A stretch of 64,000 nucleotides of DNA from Psychrobacter coccoides (GTDB taxonomy: Bacteria > Pseudomonadota > Gammaproteobacteria > Pseudomonadales > Moraxellaceae), in NCBI RefSeq assembly GCF_017498085.1, contig NZ_JAGBKM010000009.1, forward strand, positions 44,462 through 108,461, given 5' to 3'. The notes beneath the pieces were generated by a model. It was not told the origin of the DNA and ran no database searches. It worked only from the letters and a program-made list of their open reading frames with translations. Numbering within the stretch: the stretch's first letter is position 1; the number at the start of each line of letters is the position of its first letter. The translations under genes were made by a program, and so were the position numbers. Shown here piece after piece: positions 16,640 through 25,975 of the stretch.

Positions 16640-17329
16640 TTACTTTAGCGTACCAAGACGACTAGATAGTTGACTGACAATCTGGTCTATCTCTTGATTG
16701 GCCTCTGCTTCATTGTCTAAATTGCCATGTGGCGTCAGCTGGTTCACTACTTCAGGGAGTAATTCAGCCAAGCCTTGGCGCACCTCGGCCTCGTTAGCGC
16801 CTGTATGTGCAGCAACTTGTTGAATCTCAGTGGTATCAAATAAGCGAGTAATATCATTAGGGTCTAGATTATCATTCGTTTCATTTGTACTCATCCAAGA
16901 GCGTGCTTGACTATCAAAACCCATGTTGGTGATTTTAGATAAGGCACCACCCAGGCCACCATTGCGCTGAATCCAGCTCATCACCATGGGTAACAGTGCG
17001 GCTATGAGCATGCCTTTGCCACCGCCAAAGCCACTTCTATTCGTCTGGCCACCTAGTACGCTGCCTAAGATATCACCTAAGCCACCAGCTCCTGAATTGG
17101 TATGGGTACGTTGATTACCACCCATCAAGCCGCCCAACACATCGTCTAAACCAAAGCCATTGTTTGCTTGAGCAGTATTAGAATTACCACCAAGCACCCC
17201 GCCTAAAATATCGCCGAGTCCACCTGTGCGTCGTGGATTGATATTCTGGTTTACGGGGTTTCTGCTTGAATCTTCTGGGTCCATAGCGCTGCGGGCCACT
17301 TGGGTAATTAAATTTCCTAACAAACTCAT
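16640..17329 (-). CDS. DUF937 (YidB-like) glycine-rich protein
   Basis: A 229-aa protein. The N-terminal 110 residues contain repeated GLGDILGxVLGG-type units (GGLGDILGGVLGG, GLDDVLGGLMGG, GGLGDILGSVLGG) separated by Asn-rich linkers, the pattern of DUF937/YidB proteins. A hydrophobic segment (GMLIAALLPMVMSWIQRNGG) follows, then a C-terminal part with SWMSTNETNDNLDPNDITRLF and a helical end (EAEVRQGLAELLPEVVNQLTP). YidB proteins have no established biochemical function. A strong AGGAGAAGAGT ribosome binding site precedes the ATG, so expression is probably high. Confidence 0.85.
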   Translation of the reverse strand: MSLLGNLITQVARSAMDPEDSSRNPVNQNINPRRTGGLGDILGGVLGGNSNTAQANNGFGLDDVLGGLMGGNQRTHTNSGAGGLGDILGSVLGGQTNRSGFGGGKGMLIAALLPMVMSWIQRNGGLGGALSKITNMGFDSQARSWMSTNETNDNLDPNDITRLFDTTEIQQVAAHTGANEAEVRQGLAELLPEVVNQLTPHGNLDNEAEANQEIDQIVSQLSSRLGTLK

Positions 17330-17551
17330 ACTCTTCTCCTTTAATATAATATATGACTTAAGCAGTGACTCAGCTCCTGTCTAATGACTCACTATAAGAT
17401 ACTGCTTTAGCAAGTTATTGAGTCATGCTTTTTTATTAACATAACAAATTCTACCGAGTTTTGAGTTAAGTGTTTTGTTATCACCCGTAGCGTTTCGTTA
17501 GCTGACTGCTGCAAGCTCAAACCATAAAATAAAGCTTCATGCTTCTTTGGA

Positions 17552-18019
17552 CTACATAGACTTCAAGTCAGCTGAATTCGCTAAAACCATCAGCTGACGC
17601 CATTGGTCTTTACTTACCTGATCTCGATATATCACAACCGTTATCTGACGTCTGAACGGCTCAACCGTCATGACATTACAGGTTATCAGCCAACTGTAGC
17701 TATTTATACTCTTTAACTCTGCCAGCCACAATTCGTCAGCACGACTTGTACGCATCAATAATTGCCAGTCTTTATCAACTTGTCTATCGACAGGGGGTTG
17801 ACTAATATGCAGTAAAATCGGTTTAGTAAATACTAAATATATGCCTACCACTGCACTGATCGTTAAGACAAATATATATTGCCATAACACCAATTGGGCG
17901 AACCAAGCCAAAAACAGCATGACGCCAATCATGCTCAAATAAAGCACCGCACGTAAGCAGCTGTTTGGCTTGATGGCTGTATCTATACGTAGGGCGCGTA
18001 CATCTTTAGCAGTCGTCAT
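17552..18019 (-). CDS. YgfX/CptA-like membrane protein next to sdhE
   Basis: A 155-aa protein with two adjacent hydrophobic segments (about 21-42 and 46-64) and a soluble C-terminal domain rich in Trp and Arg (DELWLAELKSINSYSWLITCNVM). This architecture and its place 32 bp behind an sdhE-like gene match YgfX (CptA), the partner of SdhE (YgfY/CptB) in enterobacteria. There the pair has been described either as a toxin-antitoxin pair acting on FtsZ/MreB or as linked to succinate dehydrogenase flavinylation. Sequence similarity is weak, so the call leans on context. Confidence 0.6.
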   Translation of the reverse strand: MTTAKDVRALRIDTAIKPNSCLRAVLYLSMIGVMLFLAWFAQLVLWQYIFVLTISAVVGIYLVFTKPILLHISQPPVDRQVDKDWQLLMRTSRADELWLAELKSINSYSWLITCNVMTVEPFRRQITVVIYRDQVSKDQWRQLMVLANSADLKSM

Positions 18020-18051
18020 CTTGTCTAGCTTCTAATATACACAGGTTTTAG

Positions 18052-18345
18052 TCAGGTGTTTTTTGCATGACGCCACGTCTTAATCTTATTTACCAACGCC
18101 CAAATAGCATCTTCTTCTGGACGAGATTGATTGGTAAAGTAATCTAATAAGTCAGGATCTTCATGCGTAAGCATTTGGGCAAACGCTGCTTGCTCGGCAG
18201 CGTCTGCTGTCAAATATAGCTCTTTTACATAAGGGTCAATATAGAAGTCCAGCTCTTTTAATCCACGTCGAGCTTGATAGATAATACGTCGCTGCTCATT
18301 GGTGGGCTCAGGTTGAGGTTTTTTATTCATAGCATTTGTACTCAT
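18052..18345 (-). CDS. sdhE: FAD assembly factor SdhE (YgfY family)
   Basis: About 97 aa when started at the ATG of MSTNAMNKK; a TTG ten codons upstream is also open. It contains the family core RRGLKELDFYIDPYVKELY, including the RGxxE motif needed for attaching FAD to succinate dehydrogenase, then LTHEDPDLLDYFTNQ and a C-terminal helix. SdhE promotes covalent flavinylation of SdhA and FrdA in the cytoplasm. It lies between folP and the ygfX-like gene, in the same direction, and is probably cotranscribed with both. Confidence 0.88.
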   Translation of the reverse strand: MSTNAMNKKPQPEPTNEQRRIIYQARRGLKELDFYIDPYVKELYLTADAAEQAAFAQMLTHEDPDLLDYFTNQSRPEEDAIWALVNKIKTWRHAKNT

Positions 18346-18408
18346 ATGATCAGTCTCATCGGATAAATGTATCAAGGTAGTCGGTAAGGAGTTAACGTTG
18401 GGCCAAAC

Positions 18409-19338
18409 TCAGTTGCTTTCATTGCGGCTGTGACAGCTTGTATTCAACTGGCTATAGCTGGATAGCTGCTGCCAAAGTGCCACAGCTTGCTGCATCATCG
18501 CCACATTGTGAGTACGGATGATACTTGCGCCCTGTTGCAAAGCAAATAAGCCAGCAGCGCTCCCTATCACATCACGCTCAGCCGCCTGAGTTTCAGCTAC
18601 GCTATCAACACCACTCTTGGTCAACACATGCGCTAAAAAGCGTTTACGTGAAATACCAAACATCATTGGCAAGCCAAGTGATTGTAACTTATCAAGCTGA
18701 GTTAGTAACGCACAATGGTGTTCATAGTTTTTTGCAAAACCAAAGCCTGGGTCGATAATAATATTGCGGCGCTTGACGCCGATACCTGTCACCTCATCGA
18801 TACGGTCGAGCAGCTCGCTACTGACCTCACCGACCACATCATTATACTGTGCCAGCTCATTCATCGTGGTTGGCTCGCCGCGCATATGCATCAGCATCAC
18901 TGGAATGTCTAGCTCTGCAGCCAATGCTGCAGCACCGTCTCGCTTAAGCGCTCGTACATCGTTCCAGATATCAGCGCCAGCAGCAAAAGCCGCCTGCATC
19001 ACTGCTGGGTTACTGGTATCAATAGACAGCCATATATCATCACCCATACTTCGTCTAATGGCTTGCACCACTGGCACCACACGTTGTATTTCAGTATATG
19101 TATCGACAGTGGCTGCATTTGGACGGGTAGACTCGCCGCCGATATCGATAATACTGACGCCCTCATTCATCATCTGCTGACAGTGGCGAATCGCTTTATC
19201 TACTGCATTAAATTGCCCACCATCTGAAAAAGAATCTGGCGTGACATTAAGAATGCCCATAATATGTGGCTGCGATAAATCCAGTACTTTATTGTGGCTG
19301 GTGACATGATAGGGCGGTAAAGGCTGAAATAGTGACAT
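18409..19338 (-). CDS. folP: Dihydropteroate synthase
   Basis: A 309-aa TIM-barrel enzyme of folate synthesis that joins p-aminobenzoate to 6-hydroxymethyl-dihydropterin pyrophosphate; it is the target of sulfonamides. Motifs seen: MGILNVTPDSFSDGG near residue 27, the pterin-site IDIGGESTRPNA near 62, the IWNDVRAL region, IDPGFGFAKNYEHH and GISRKRF. Length is slightly above the usual 280 because of a short polar C-terminal tail. In many bacteria folP follows ftsH; here a hairpin terminator separates them, so folP likely has its own promoter in 19339-19460. Confidence 0.97.
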   Translation of the reverse strand: MSLFQPLPPYHVTSHNKVLDLSQPHIMGILNVTPDSFSDGGQFNAVDKAIRHCQQMMNEGVSIIDIGGESTRPNAATVDTYTEIQRVVPVVQAIRRSMGDDIWLSIDTSNPAVMQAAFAAGADIWNDVRALKRDGAAALAAELDIPVMLMHMRGEPTTMNELAQYNDVVGEVSSELLDRIDEVTGIGVKRRNIIIDPGFGFAKNYEHHCALLTQLDKLQSLGLPMMFGISRKRFLAHVLTKSGVDSVAETQAAERDVIGSAAGLFALQQGASIIRTHNVAMMQQAVALWQQLSSYSQLNTSCHSRNESN

Positions 19339-19460
19339 GGGCCATCCATCGTAAGTGAGGTTATGAAAAGCAGACTTAAATTTTATTATGTGGCTGCACT
19401 GCCTATGATACCAGTAAATTCTCTGCTTGTTTTACACCCCTTATGAAATAATGACCATAA

Positions 19461-19487
19461 AAAAGCCCTTTATACAAAAGGGCTTTT
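19461..19487 (-). terminator. Terminator between ftsH and folP
   Basis: Stem AAAAGCCCTTT (19461-19471) with AAAGGGCTTTT (19477-19487) and a 5-nt loop, flanked by A and T runs. It ends ftsH transcripts on the minus strand. Confidence 0.8.
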
Positions 19488-19536
19488 AATACTTACAGTC
19501 ATTCGACGAGCAGTCCAATACCGCTAACTCTGCAGC

Positions 19537-21423
19537 TTACATCGCTGGTAATGGCGGCGGTGTCGGACGAGTCGTTTTGATATCATCTTTAGACAGATTG
19601 ACTTCGTTAGGCTGATATACTCTTGGTGGACGTGGCTCTTCACCTGCTAAAATATCTTGTAGCTGGTCGCGATCTATCGTTTCCCACTTCATCAATGCAT
19701 CAACCATCGCATGCATCTTGTCTTGATTGGCTTCAATTAGCTCACGAGCGATATCATATTGTTCTTCCAGCATACGACGTACTTCTTCGTCCACTTTTTG
19801 CTGAGTGGCTTCTGAGATGGTACGGCTGCTAGAACCAAAGTAGCCTTGTGAGCTGTCATCATCTTCATAGACCATGACGCCAAGCGCATCAGACATGCCA
19901 TACTTAGTGACCATCGCTCGTGCCATCTTGGTAGCACGTTCAAAGTCATTTGAGGCACCAGTCGACATCTGATTAATAAACACTTCTTCAGCGATACGAC
20001 CACCAAACAAAATCGCAATATCATTAAGCATTTTTGACTTATACATACTGGTCTGATCGTGCTCAGGCAACTGCCAAGTCACGCCCAGTGCAAAGCCACG
20101 TGGCATAATGGTCACTTTGTGCACAGGATCTGTACCAGGCAACAGTTCAGCAACCAGCGCATGACCTGCTTCATGATAAGCAGTGGCACGGCGCTCTTCT
20201 TCACGTATCACCATAGACTTACGCTCAGGACCCATATACAGCTTATCTTTAGCATCTTCAAAGTCATTCATGTCGACACTGGTCTTGTTACGACGAGCAG
20301 CAAACAATGCCGCTTCGTTGACAAGGTTGGCAAGTTGAGCACCACTAAAGCCAGGGGTACCACGAGCCAATGCATTCGCATCTACGCCAATAGTATTTGG
20401 CAGCTTTTTTAAATGTACTTTTAGAATTTGTTCACGGCCTTTGATATCTGGTAGGCCCACTTGTACCTGACGGTCAAAACGACCCGGACGTAGTAGCGCC
20501 TTATCTAAGACGTCGGCACGGTTGGTGGCTGCAATCACGATAACGCCTTCATTACCTTCAAAGCCATCCATCTCGACCAGAAGCTGGTTCAATGTCTGCT
20601 CACGCTCGTCATTACCACCGCCCATACCAGAGCCACGATGACGACCGACGGCATCAATCTCATCAATAAAGATAATACAAGGCGCACTTTTTTTGGCTTG
20701 CTCAAACATATCACGGACACGTGAGGCACCAACCCCGACAAACATCTCGACAAAGTCAGAGCCTGAGATAGAAAAGAACGGCACTTTAGCTTCACCAGCA
20801 ATGGCACGTGCTAAGAGTGTCTTACCCGTACCCGGAGGACCAACCATCAAGATACCACGTGGAATCGTAGCACCAAGCTTAGTGAACTTATCAGGATCAC
20901 GTAAGAAATCGACCACCTCAACGACTTCTTCTTTGGCTTCTTCACAGCCAGCCACGTCTTCAAAGTTGACGTTGATCTGATCTTCGCTGAGCATCTTGGC
21001 TTTTGATTTACCAAAGCTCATCGGTCCACCACCCTTGCCACCGGCGCCACCTTGCATATTACGCATAAAGAATAAGAACAAACCAATAATCAATAGAATT
21101 GGGAAACTGGCTATCAGTAATTGCATCAAGACGCTTTGGCGTTTTGGCGCAGTACCTTGAACTTCGACTTGATTCTCACGCAGCATTGGCATCAGCTGAT
21201 CGTCAGATACAGCAGGTCTAATGGTTTCAAAGGTTGAACCATTTTTCTTTTCACCGGTGATTTGTTCACCATCAATTTCAACACTGGCTACTTGGTTTTC
21301 TGCTACTGCAGTGACAAACTCAGAGTAGTTAAGGTTATCCGGCTCAGAGGATTGATCAAAGCCGCTAAACACCAGCACTAAAATGCCGATGACCACCAGC
21401 CACAATAAGGTATTTTTTACCAT
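19537..21423 (-). CDS. ftsH: ATP-dependent zinc metalloprotease FtsH
   Basis: An AAA+ membrane protease, 628 aa from the chosen start [17 protein letters not shown], which aligns with the E. coli N-terminus MAKNLILW; an ATG seven codons upstream has a G-rich stretch too close to serve as its binding site. Two membrane helices (about 4-20 and 97-120) enclose a periplasmic domain. Walker A GPPGTGKT is at 195-202, Walker [10 protein letters not shown] near 250, the second region of homology [19 protein letters not shown] near 298, and the zinc site HEAGH at 417-421. It degrades unneeded or damaged membrane and regulatory proteins, in other bacteria including LpxC, whose gene is also in this window. 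Confidence 0.97.
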   Translation of the reverse strand: MVKNTLLWLVVIGILVLVFSGFDQSSEPDNLNYSEFVTAVAENQVASVEIDGEQITGEKKNGSTFETIRPAVSDDQLMPMLRENQVEVQGTAPKRQSVLMQLLIASFPILLIIGLFLFFMRNMQGGAGGKGGGPMSFGKSKAKMLSEDQINVNFEDVAGCEEAKEEVVEVVDFLRDPDKFTKLGATIPRGILMVGPPGTGKTLLARAIAGEAKVPFFSISGSDFVEMFVGVGASRVRDMFEQAKKSAPCIIFIDEIDAVGRHRGSGMGGGNDEREQTLNQLLVEMDGFEGNEGVIVIAATNRADVLDKALLRPGRFDRQVQVGLPDIKGREQILKVHLKKLPNTIGVDANALARGTPGFSGAQLANLVNEAALFAARRNKTSVDMNDFEDAKDKLYMGPERKSMVIREEERRATAYHEAGHALVAELLPGTDPVHKVTIMPRGFALGVTWQLPEHDQTSMYKSKMLNDIAILFGGRIAEEVFINQMSTGASNDFERATKMARAMVTKYGMSDALGVMVYEDDDSSQGYFGSSSRTISEATQQKVDEEVRRMLEEQYDIARELIEANQDKMHAMVDALMKWETIDRDQLQDILAGEEPRPPRVYQPNEVNLSKDDIKTTRPTPPPLPAM

Positions 21424-21802
21424 GTCGCTCACAAGTTTTCCCATCCCTTACTTATTGGTGTGTCTACTAAACACGTGACGCCTTGTAACGTATCATTTAG
21501 TCTTTGCGTTATCACGCAATTTTTTAATGCAAATCGTATGTTCATACTATTATGCTCATCTTACCGCATATTTAAAGGTAAAAAGAGACAAATCAAAAGA
21601 ATATATATAAAGACCTGTTACGTTATCAAACGACTTTGCTTAAAACAAAGTTAATATATAGATTTATATGTGGTATTGACCGGCATAATTCAAGCAAGAG
21701 CGCCATTTATTGGGTAAAGGTTTGTAGTGGTTTACCATTGTCACCCCATCTCGCCAGTCCTTATAGAGTAAGCATCTGTACTTAATAGTTTATTGCTATA
21801 AA
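21424..21802. other. Intergenic region between ftsH and rlmE
   Basis: About 380 bp, AT-rich, presumably containing the ftsH promoter on the minus strand. I see no gene, clear terminator or strong repeat. Confidence 0.4.
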
Positions 21803-22435
21803 TTATTTGATAGCTACCCAAAACATCTCTTTAGAACGTGGTCTCGATGCCCCAGGCTTAATACTACGAATCTTACTAAAATCGTGCTGCATTTGCTTGC
21901 GTAATTCTTGTGCGCCTTCTCCTTGAAACACTTTCATAATAAGCGCGCCACCTTCTGGCAAGGTTTCTAAGGCGAAATCTACTGCAAGCTCACATAAGTA
22001 CATCATTCTTGGTTGGTCAACAGCACTATTACCTGCCGTATTAGGCGCCATGTCAGACAACACCACATCGACCTGCGTATCGCCAACTTCCGCCATAATA
22101 CGCTCAAACACTGCCGCTTCACGAAAGTCACCTTGAATAAAAGTGACATTTTCTAATTTATCCATTGGTAAAATATCGGAGGCAATCAAGGTGCCATTCT
22201 CGCCTACCAGCTGCCCTGCGACCTGCGACCAACTGCCTGGGGCACTACCTAGGTCGACCACGGTCATGCCAGGTTGAATGAGCTTGGTTTTTTCATTGAT
22301 TTCAAGCAATTTATAGGCTGCACGGGCACGATAGCCGTCTTTTTGCGCTTGCTTAACATAATGATCATCCAGATGCTCTCTCATCCAAGCGCTACTACTC
22401 TTCGACAACTTTTTATTTTTAATGCGCGTAACCAA
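21803..22435 (-). CDS. rlmE: 23S rRNA 2'-O-methyltransferase RlmE (FtsJ)
   Basis: A SAM-dependent enzyme that methylates U2552 of 23S rRNA late in 50S assembly. Core features: SSSAWMREHLDDHYVKQAQKDGYRARAAYKL with the catalytic lysine, SAM motif VVDLGSAPGSWSQVAGQ, catalytic DMAPNTAG and LIMKVFQGEG. I choose a TTG start (22433-22435). AGGAG lies 8 nt upstream of it, and the resulting 210 aa matches the 209 aa of the E. coli enzyme; the ATG 18 nt upstream would place that ribosome binding site inside the gene. It sits between ftsH and yhbY, as in many gammaproteobacteria. Confidence 0.95.
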   Translation of the reverse strand: MVTRIKNKKLSKSSSAWMREHLDDHYVKQAQKDGYRARAAYKLLEINEKTKLIQPGMTVVDLGSAPGSWSQVAGQLVGENGTLIASDILPMDKLENVTFIQGDFREAAVFERIMAEVGDTQVDVVLSDMAPNTAGNSAVDQPRMMYLCELAVDFALETLPEGGALIMKVFQGEGAQELRKQMQHDFSKIRSIKPGASRPRSKEMFWVAIK

Positions 22436-22556
22436 AATGCCTGCTCCTATCACTTATTAAAGCGTTAATGCACTTTTGTCATTAATGAAAATAAACGACT
22501 CACCATTTACGTCACTGAATTACAATAAACGCAGTCTGAATCAGATTGTTTATCAC

Positions 22557-22730
22557 TAGGGCGTGTCCTCAATTCAATCGAAGGATACCTAAATGGGCTA
22601 AAAATGGCTAAATCTTGCCAAACAGCGTTAAATAGCTAGGTAATATCCCGATATTATCTGCGCTATTTTCCTTGTTTGACGGCAATTTATCTCATTTTTA
22701 TCTCCATTTTTAAAATGAGGACACGCCCTA
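22557..22730. mobile_element. MITE-like non-coding element, copy 2 (174 bp, inverted)
   Basis: Perfect 15-bp terminal inverted repeats: TAGGGCGTGTCCTCA at 22557-22571 and TGAGGACACGCCCTA at 22716-22730. Its reverse complement matches the element at 11796-11968 with only a few differences. It sits in the divergent promoter region between rlmE and yhbY and has no coding capacity. Confidence 0.87.
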
Positions 22731-22941
22731 ATGACTTTAATCACTAAATTCTATTGTCTAAACCACTGCTTTATCAGACAGTAGCGTTTATAATGTGACC
22801 AAACCTGCAGTTTAACATTTTCATCACGTAAAATCGTGCATAATCCTGCTGATCTCATGCAAGTTGATCATAGATTATCTATAATGTTCAATAACTGCTT
22901 TGGCAGTACCCTTTTTATTTTTATCAACACCTAGGAACGCT

Positions 22942-23253
22942 ATGCAACTCGACAACGCTACCATCAAACGTCTAAAAGGCATCGGCCACGAGCTAAAACC
23001 TATCGTTATGATTGGCAATAAAGGCATCACTCCTTCAATTACTGAAGAGATAGACCGGGCTTTAGATGACCACGAACTCATTAAAGTGAAACTCCCTGCT
23101 GGCAGCAAGCATGACCGTGACTTGGTGAGTACCGAAATCGCCCAAGCGGTCAACGCTAAGGTCATTCATACCATTGGCCGCATGGCACTATTGTTGCGCC
23201 AAAATCCAAATGCCAACCCCAAGCTGTCTAATTTGGTGCGTCACCCGCAATAG
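22942..23253 (+). CDS. yhbY: YhbY (CRS1-YhbY) RNA-binding protein
   Basis: A 103-aa single-domain RNA-binding protein associated with pre-50S ribosomal particles. The family pattern is complete: LKGIGHELKPIVMIGNKGIT with the GNKG loop, a helix with EIDRALDDHELIKVKL, and the C-terminal IGRMALLLRQN. The ATG at 22942 is preceded by TAGGA and gives the canonical N-terminus; an upstream in-frame TTG is unlikely. It is divergent from rlmE, a common pairing of two ribosome-assembly genes, but here a MITE-like element separates them. A hairpin terminator follows. Confidence 0.94.
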   Translation: MQLDNATIKRLKGIGHELKPIVMIGNKGITPSITEEIDRALDDHELIKVKLPAGSKHDRDLVSTEIAQAVNAKVIHTIGRMALLLRQNPNANPKLSNLVRHPQ

Positions 23254-23314
23254 ATCAGGTGTGATAAAGTCGTATCCTCTTTGTTCGCTTTTTTATCAAA
23301 GAATTAAGATTGAG

Positions 23315-23342
23315 ACCACGTTCCTTATGTTCGTGGTTTTTT
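23315..23342 (+). terminator. Terminator of yhbY
   Basis: ACCACG (23315-23320) pairs with CGTGGT (23332-23337) across an 11-nt loop, followed by six T. Modest stem, good T tract. Confidence 0.55.
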
Positions 23343-23373
23343 GTCATTTATCATATTCACTTAGGCCATCATT

Positions 23374-24174
23374 ATGAGCCATGTTATGAGCCAAGTTTTC
23401 AACTTACAACTCGCCCAAGATGATCTCAATACAGCAGCCAACACGCTTGGCGTGAGCATCGAGCAACTACAGGATATCAAGATACAGGTAAGGGTATCGA
23501 TTAAACCCAGCTCTGCCCCTCATAATCCTGAGGCCAAAGGTTTTGATGAGCAGCTATGGTTTCATTACTGCATAACCCTACCCTCATCAATCCTAGCAAA
23601 GCAACTTGATTGGACGACTTGGCAGCAAGATAACGTGGGTTTCACGGATTACTTATGGGAGCAGACCTGTCTTGAATGCTTTATGAGTAACCGTATAGAT
23701 GATGACAGCAGCTATATTGAGATCAATGTCAATCCAAACGGACAATATGCACTGTATCACTTCCACAGCTATCGAAGTCCATCCACACGGCCACCAGCGC
23801 CTTTAATGGCGGCTCAGCAGCGTGCCAACCTCATTTGGCCCAGCATGCTATCATCGCCGGCGACCTATAAACAAGGCTATCGCTATCATTGTAGTTTTGG
23901 TTTTGATTTAAACCAGCTGCCTAGCGAATGGTTTATTGAGGGCAAGGTCAGCTCTACCTGCCCTAAAAACATGTCAGGCCACCCTCTTTACTCGAATGTC
24001 AAAACCAGTAATCCCAGTAATCAGAGTAAAGCCATAGGGTATATACAGCCATGTGTTATTTTATGGTTTGGTACCACTGATTTATATTTTGCCCCTGTCC
24101 ATGCTACGCCACCTGACTTTCATCAGCGTCATTTGTGGCCCTGCTTTGATCATCAGGCAGCATCGGCTCTATAA
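23374..24174 (+). CDS. DOMON-like domain protein, unknown function
   Basis: A 266-aa protein with no signal peptide. LWEQTCLECFMSN, YIEINVNPNGQYALYHFHSYR and the C-terminal PDFHQRHLWPCFD resemble the bacterial DOMON-like proteins I know from Pseudomonadota, in which a beta-sandwich may bind sugar or heme. Function is unknown. The region between about 195 and 225 (CPKNMSGHPLYSNVKTSNPS) looks like a variable insert. A second ATG five codons downstream is possible. It has no evident operon partner and lies 120 bp behind yhbY. Confidence 0.7.
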   Translation: MSHVMSQVFNLQLAQDDLNTAANTLGVSIEQLQDIKIQVRVSIKPSSAPHNPEAKGFDEQLWFHYCITLPSSILAKQLDWTTWQQDNVGFTDYLWEQTCLECFMSNRIDDDSSYIEINVNPNGQYALYHFHSYRSPSTRPPAPLMAAQQRANLIWPSMLSSPATYKQGYRYHCSFGFDLNQLPSEWFIEGKVSSTCPKNMSGHPLYSNVKTSNPSNQSKAIGYIQPCVILWFGTTDLYFAPVHATPPDFHQRHLWPCFDHQAASAL

Positions 24175-24233
24175 GTCTCGTGCGTCACTACTTGGTCGGT
24201 ATGCGCTGTTATAAAGAGCGCTTGATGAAAACA

Positions 24234-24271
24234 CAAAAAAACTCAGTAACATCTGCTTAGATATTACTGAG
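24234..24271 (-). terminator. Terminator of the CHAP-domain gene
   Basis: CTCAGTAA (24242-24249) pairs with TTACTGAG (24264-24271); inside it ATCT and AGAT extend the stem after one mismatch. On the minus strand the hairpin is followed by seven T. Confidence 0.8.
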
Positions 24272-24323
24272 CCTGGAGAAAACGTCATACGCTATGCATG
24301 GATATGGCAATTATTAAATGCTA

Positions 24324-25049
24324 TTACTCTGCCATAGCAAGATAGATACCACGATCTGACGCATCATCTACGTATTGCGAATCGCGCCAAGTGGTATAGC
24401 TGTGCGTGCCACTATAAGGGCTGATACTTTTTTGACGGAAATCTGATACCCAGCCATTACCATCAAAGATTTGGATATGACCGTGCGGGCGTCGTGAGGT
24501 ACGGTCATAAACGACCACATCACCGATTTGTGGTGGCGTATCATTACTGATTTTGGTAAAGCCTGCTTGTGCTAGCGTACCACGAGAAGCGTACTGATAC
24601 GCTGAAGGGTTTGGCGTAAACTCATAGCCAGCTGATTGTAGTGCTTTACGAACATAACGAGCACAGTAGCCTGTACTTCTAGCGTGTGCCGCTCGTGATG
24701 CTCTGGCTGCGGCAAGCGCAGGTGCTGAGTTACTATCAGGGATACGACTGCTTGCTTGCTGTTGGCGCTCATAAGAGAGGCGACTGGTTAATGAGGCCAG
24801 CTGATATTCTTTTTGTTTGGCATGAGCGCTTAGGTTATCGATAGCTTGACTGATTTCGTCGTTACTAAAGACATGAGCGCCACTATTGGTGCTATAGATA
24901 TTACGGCTAGAGCCATAGTTGTTTGAGGCTGAGATATTAGTGGTGGTATGAGTCAAGGTATTATTTGATTGAAAGGTCGTTTCGACAGCACCACTCGTTT
25001 GTGCTATGCCCATTCCCAATACTGACAAAACTAATAAAGCTTGTTTCAT
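24324..25049 (-). CDS. Secreted CHAP-domain protein (putative peptidoglycan amidase)
   Basis: A 241-aa exported protein. I start it at MKQALLVLSVLGMGIAQTSG, a clear Sec signal peptide with an AGGT ribosome binding site; upstream in-frame codons are unlikely to be used. A central helical region (about 70-110) precedes a C-terminal CHAP domain: GYCARYVRKALQSAGY holds the catalytic cysteine and RRPHGHIQIFDGNGW the catalytic histidine. CHAP enzymes cut peptide bonds in peptidoglycan. Two pieces of the signature, cysteine within GxCARYVR and histidine in HGHIQ, are intact, so activity is plausible. Its own terminator follows. Confidence 0.85.
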   Translation of the reverse strand: MKQALLVLSVLGMGIAQTSGAVETTFQSNNTLTHTTTNISASNNYGSSRNIYSTNSGAHVFSNDEISQAIDNLSAHAKQKEYQLASLTSRLSYERQQQASSRIPDSNSAPALAAARASRAAHARSTGYCARYVRKALQSAGYEFTPNPSAYQYASRGTLAQAGFTKISNDTPPQIGDVVVYDRTSRRPHGHIQIFDGNGWVSDFRQKSISPYSGTHSYTTWRDSQYVDDASDRGIYLAMAE

Positions 25050-25319
25050 AAATTTACTACCTATTGTTAATACAAGATTGCCTGTTATCCATAACGAAGC
25101 ATCGATTAATGTGTAGAATATAATCATGAGACATTCATGATAAAATTCTGAATACAGCCGCCAGCTAACTGGTCTACAGTGTTCAACCTAGGCGTCATTG
25201 CCATTTGGGTCGTTCACCTCGTAATTAACTTGCTTGTCATTCTTGATAAGTATGAGCTTAACTCTTTTACATATCGGCTTAATCACCCACTTTCATTGCC
25301 ACATCGATGAGTAAATACT

Positions 25320-25835
25320 ATGCAAAAAAAACAGCCTAACCGGCTCGCTCAGCTTATTGATCATCAGGAGTTTGCTGGTAGCGCACTTCCTAAAACTTTA
25401 GCTGAAAATATGCACCTTTATAAACAGACCACTGATGAGGTAAAAGCGCTTTTGGTAGACTGCCTACCTGATGAAATCCTTAATACCTGCTGGGTGGTAG
25501 GCTTTACACCTGAACAACTCACACTCAGTGTTGGTTCAGTGACAGCAGCCAATCATATTCGTTATTTACACAATGCGTATTTGCAAGTATTAACAGAGCA
25601 GTCCATTACATTTCAACAACTCAAGAAAATTCGCATCGTGGTAACCAATACTGGTGCTATAAACACCCAAATCAAGCAGCAATTAGAACCATCGACACAA
25701 ACGCTTAAATCACATAAAGCCAATGAAAATCAGGCGCTTAGCCAAAACACAAAGCGGACTATAACACAGGCTGCAGAGCATGTCACCACTGATAAAAACC
25801 TTAAAAAAGCCCTTTTACGCCTAGCAGAACAATAA
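25320..25835 (+). CDS. dciA: DciA (DUF721) helicase-loading protein
   Basis: A 171-aa protein with the DUF721 fold: EVKALLVDCLPDEILNTCWVVGFTPEQLTLSV followed by AANHIRYLHNAYLQVL and LKKIRIVV. DciA is the ancestral partner of the replicative helicase DnaB in bacteria that lack phage-derived DnaC/DnaI loaders. The location supports it: in Pseudomonas a DUF721 gene directly neighbours lpxC, and here lpxC is the convergent neighbour. The C-terminal third is polar and probably disordered. Family assignment is from pattern and context. Confidence 0.8.
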   Translation: MQKKQPNRLAQLIDHQEFAGSALPKTLAENMHLYKQTTDEVKALLVDCLPDEILNTCWVVGFTPEQLTLSVGSVTAANHIRYLHNAYLQVLTEQSITFQQLKKIRIVVTNTGAINTQIKQQLEPSTQTLKSHKANENQALSQNTKRTITQAAEHVTTDKNLKKALLRLAEQ

Positions 25836-25918
25836 AAAATAACGACTTACATTGTAAAGTTATGTAATCGAACAGCATAAGAAAACAGTGTGAGCAGATA
25901 AAAATATTTTTCTTTTAA

Positions 25919-25975
25919 ATAAAAAAAATCGCCTGAACGTTAAATTCAAACTATGAACTTAACTTTCAAGCGATT
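25919..25975 (-). terminator. Terminator of lpxC
   Basis: A 17-bp stem with two mismatches between 25927-25943 and 25959-25975, loop of 15 nt. On the minus strand eight T follow. It lies about 160 bp after the lpxC stop. Confidence 0.7.

Noticed and set aside
20059..20412. Long open frames on the strand opposite ftsH and other core genes
   Set aside because: They are antisense shadows of strongly conserved genes, with no ribosome binding sites or recognisable protein pattern.
21460..21654. 64-codon reading frame upstream of ftsH
   Set aside because: Low-complexity, AT-rich, no ribosome binding site and no family pattern; it overlaps the likely ftsH promoter.
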